A stretch of 64,000 bases of DNA. Source: Flavobacterium taihuense (GTDB lineage Bacteria; Bacteroidota; Bacteroidia; Flavobacteriales; Flavobacteriaceae). The stretch spans positions 373,894 through 437,893 of the forward strand of contig NZ_JAHWYN010000001.1 in the NCBI RefSeq assembly GCF_019351435.1. Direction: 5' to 3'. The position numbers and the translations under genes were made by a program. The notes beneath the pieces were generated by a model, which saw only the letters and a list, made by a program, of their open reading frames with translations, made no database searches and had not been told where the DNA came from. Shown here piece after piece: positions 62,150 to 64,000 of the stretch (positions within the stretch are counted from its first letter, which is position 1; the number at the start of each line of letters is the position of its first letter).

Positions 62150-63352
62150 ATGATAGCGCCCAAAATACCAGATAATGAAACAATTAGAATTAAGGCATTA
62201 AAGTCATTTTCCATTCTTGATACTTTTTCTGAAAAAGAATTTGATGAGATAACTCTTTTGGCCTCCATCATTTGTGAAACCCCAATGTCTTTAATATCAC
62301 TAATTGATGGGGATAGACAATGGTTTAAATCAAAAGTTGGCATAGATCTTGAAGAAACATCCCGAGAAATATCTTTTTGTGGACATGCTATTTTAAATGA
62401 AGGTCAATTGTTTACAGTTGAAAATTCTCGTCTCGACGAAAGATTTTATGATAATCCATTAGTGTTAGGACTTCCAAATGTGGTTTTTTATGCTGGAGCA
62501 CCATTAGTGACTTCGGAGGGATTGTCTTTGGGGACTTTGTGTGTTTTGGATAATAAGCCAAAAATATTGACAGCTACGCAGCAAAAAGCAATGGAAGTGC
62601 TGTCCAATAAGATTATCAGTCTTTTTGAGCTCAAAAAAGCAAATTTGCTTTTAGAAAAAATAAATATAGAACTGGAAACACAGCGAGCCGAATTGGAAAT
62701 GTTTGCTAATGTGGCTGCACATGATATGAGGTCTCCTCTTAAAAACATCACTGCCTTAACAGAGGTTTTGATGGATGATTACAATAGTCTACTAGATGAT
62801 GACGGAAAAGAATTAGTGAAGATGCTGAATATGTCATCTATTACGCTTAAAGATTTAGTTGACGGAATTTTGCATCATAGCAAAACCGGTACAATTCTAC
62901 AAAAGAAGGAAGATGTTTTTGATTTAAAATCTTTTATACAAGATACTATTCAGCTGATAGATGGAAGAGGGAATTATAGTTTTACAACATCGTTTGAAAA
63001 TCAAACAATAGCGGTTAATAAAGTCGCTTTGCAGCAAATCTTTATAAACTTAATAAGTAATAGTGTAAAATATAATGACAAGGAGCAGGTTGAAATCGAG
63101 ATAGGATTTACAGAGTCTGAATTCGAATATCAATTTTATGTTTCAGATAATGGAATGGGGATTGCCAAAGAGTATCAAGAGAGAATTTTTAAAATTTTTG
63201 AGATTTTAGGAGTTGAAGATCGATTTGGAAAGAAAGGAAATGGGATTGGGCTTTCTACAGTAAAAAAATTAATTGAAGGCCTTGGCGGCGCTATATCAGT
63301 TGATTCTGAAATTGATAAAGGAACAAAAGTTAGTTTTTCGGTGTTGAAATAG
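62150..63352 (+). CDS. GAF-domain sensor histidine kinase
   Basis: 400 aa, no membrane helix, so probably cytosolic. The GAF domain (about 25-165) has FDEITLLASIICETPMSLISLIDGDRQWFKS and REISFCGHAIL. A coiled linker (KKANLLLEKINIELETQRAELE) is followed by HisKA with phospho-His in VAAHDMRSPLKNI and a HATPase with NLISNSVKYND, VSDNGMGIAKEY and GNGIGLSTVKKLIEG. The start MIAPKIPDNETIRIKALKSF is typical for the type. No regulator is adjacent (orphan). Confidence 0.93.
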   Translation: MIAPKIPDNETIRIKALKSFSILDTFSEKEFDEITLLASIICETPMSLISLIDGDRQWFKSKVGIDLEETSREISFCGHAILNEGQLFTVENSRLDERFYDNPLVLGLPNVVFYAGAPLVTSEGLSLGTLCVLDNKPKILTATQQKAMEVLSNKIISLFELKKANLLLEKINIELETQRAELEMFANVAAHDMRSPLKNITALTEVLMDDYNSLLDDDGKELVKMLNMSSITLKDLVDGILHHSKTGTILQKKEDVFDLKSFIQDTIQLIDGRGNYSFTTSFENQTIAVNKVALQQIFINLISNSVKYNDKEQVEIEIGFTESEFEYQFYVSDNGMGIAKEYQERIFKIFEILGVEDRFGKKGNGIGLSTVKKLIEGLGGAISVDSEIDKGTKVSFSVLK

Positions 63353-63416
63353 TGATTTGTTATAAAGTTAAAAAGCTTTAAATCACAAATTAAATCATAA
63401 ATATGCTAATTTATAG

Positions 63417-63445
63417 TTGATTAGAATAAAAATAGAGTACATTTG
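63417..63445 (+). promoter_or_regulatory. Promoter for the RRM protein gene
   Basis: TTG at 63417-63419 and TACATTTG at 63438-63445, 18-bp spacer, 25 bp before the ATG. Confidence 0.6.
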
Positions 63446-63470
63446 CTCTAATTATTATAAATAAGTACTT

Positions 63471-63836
63471 ATGAATATTTTTGTTGGAAGCCTTCCATTC
63501 AGTATTGAGGAAGCAGATTTAAGAGAGTCTTTCGAGGCTTACGGAGCAGTTGATTCAGTTAAAATTATCACAGATAAATTTACAGGAAGAAGTAAAGGAT
63601 TTGGTTTTGTTGAAATGACAAATGATGATGAAGCTCAAAAAGCTATTGACGAATTGAACGGAGCTACTGTTCAAGGACGTGCAATCGTAGTAAACAAATC
63701 TGAACCAAAACCAGAAGGTGAAAGAAGAAGTTTTAACAATAACAGTCGTGGTGGAGATTCACGCGGTGGTTATGGTGGTGGAAACAGCCGTGGTGGAGAC
63801 AACCGTGGAGGTGGAGACAGAGGAGGAAGATATTAA
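63471..63836 (+). CDS. Glycine-rich RRM RNA-binding protein
   Basis: 121 aa. A single RNA-recognition motif (1-80) has RNP2 IFVGSLPF and RNP1 RSKGFGFVEM. A tail rich in Gly, Arg, Ser and Asn (RGGDSRGGYGGGNSRGG) follows from about 88. Such proteins are frequent in Bacteroidota and some are cold- or stress-linked RNA chaperones (family knowledge). Single gene with its own promoter and terminator. Confidence 0.95.
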   Translation: MNIFVGSLPFSIEEADLRESFEAYGAVDSVKIITDKFTGRSKGFGFVEMTNDDEAQKAIDELNGATVQGRAIVVNKSEPKPEGERRSFNNNSRGGDSRGGYGGGNSRGGDNRGGGDRGGRY

Positions 63837-63908
63837 TATTCTTTTCAATCATATAATAAAAAGGTGTCAATGTGACACTGTCCCATAAAGTGTGTAAGTT
63901 GAAAAGTC

Positions 63909-63941
63909 AAGGCTTCGGTTTTATAATCGGAGCCTTTTATC
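63909..63941 (+). terminator. Terminator of the RRM gene
   Basis: AAGGCTTCG and CGGAGCCTT arms (one G-U pair) then T4. Confidence 0.7.
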
Positions 63942-64000
63942 AAATATAAGGGTAAATTGGTTTAAAACAATTCCCCAATTTTGAATAGGCATCGTCCATT

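Noticed and set aside
62068..62343. Minus-strand frame with one hydrophobic helix (MENDFNALILIVSLSGILGAI)
   Set aside because: Its helix part lies antisense to the well-supported start of the GAF histidine kinase; a small real gene is not excluded but there is no independent support.

Overview
The window reads as chromosome from a Flavobacterium-like member of the Bacteroidota (Flavobacteriaceae). It is AT-rich. Many genes are preceded by the Bacteroidota -7 promoter element TAnnTTTG and few by purine-rich ribosome binding sites. It carries a type IX secretion (T9SS) substrate with the C-terminal sorting domain, a flavobacterial-type bS16 with a long acidic tail, an alpha2-type glycyl-tRNA synthetase, and the order pdxA - DUF177 - rpmF - fabH - accB - accC.

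Layout. 1-2000: an NtrC-type regulator cut by the window edge and two tandem secreted PepSY-like proteins behind a likely sigma-54 promoter. 2-7.7 kb: fatty-acid initiation genes (accC, accB, fabH), rpmF, DUF177 and pdxA on the minus strand, with ribE diverging. 7.7-17 kb: housekeeping genes (tRNA-CAU, methylmalonyl-CoA epimerase, rbfA, a LolC/E-type permease, dusB, lepA, a PfkB kinase, thiL). 17.4-27.6 kb: a secreted beta-helix-like protein, a 1587-residue T9SS protein with a large internal duplication, and a minus-strand regulatory cluster (NarL/LuxR-type regulator, TPR histidine kinase, 85-aa repeat peptide, LytTR regulator). 28-34.6 kb: glyS, comF, an unrecognised pair of envelope genes with a 56-aa membrane protein, and an enoyl-CoA hydratase. 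34.7-35.3 kb: an intact tRNA-Ala followed by a GIY-YIG gene and a duplicated 3' half of the same tRNA. 35.5-39.4 kb: prolyl oligopeptidase and a split ThrE exporter. 39.5-43.6 kb: a 21-bp repeat array and an HpaII-like restriction-modification island (controller, methyltransferase, nuclease, an extra PD-(D/E)XK-like gene, Vsr). 43.7-64 kb: hpf, an L,D-transpeptidase, outer-membrane proteins, AsmA, trmB, LysE, an alkyltransferase-like protein, Mrp and NifU-type Fe-S factors, ferredoxin, an SGNH hydrolase, DUF3050, an acyl-CoA dehydrogenase, a LamB-like porin, trmN6, rimM, rpsP, a GAF histidine kinase and a glycine-rich RRM protein.

The most unusual elements are the tRNA-Ala/GIY-YIG/tRNA-remnant unit, the 21-bp quasi-palindromic array beside the restriction island with a clean inverted-repeat operator in front of its controller gene, the sigma-54 promoter plus distal palindrome serving the PepSY-like pair, the LytTR regulator with Glu at its phosphoacceptor position, and two families of dispersed intergenic repeats (three copies each), one of them inside the lepA leader. 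All assignments were made by reading the sequence; no database search was run.
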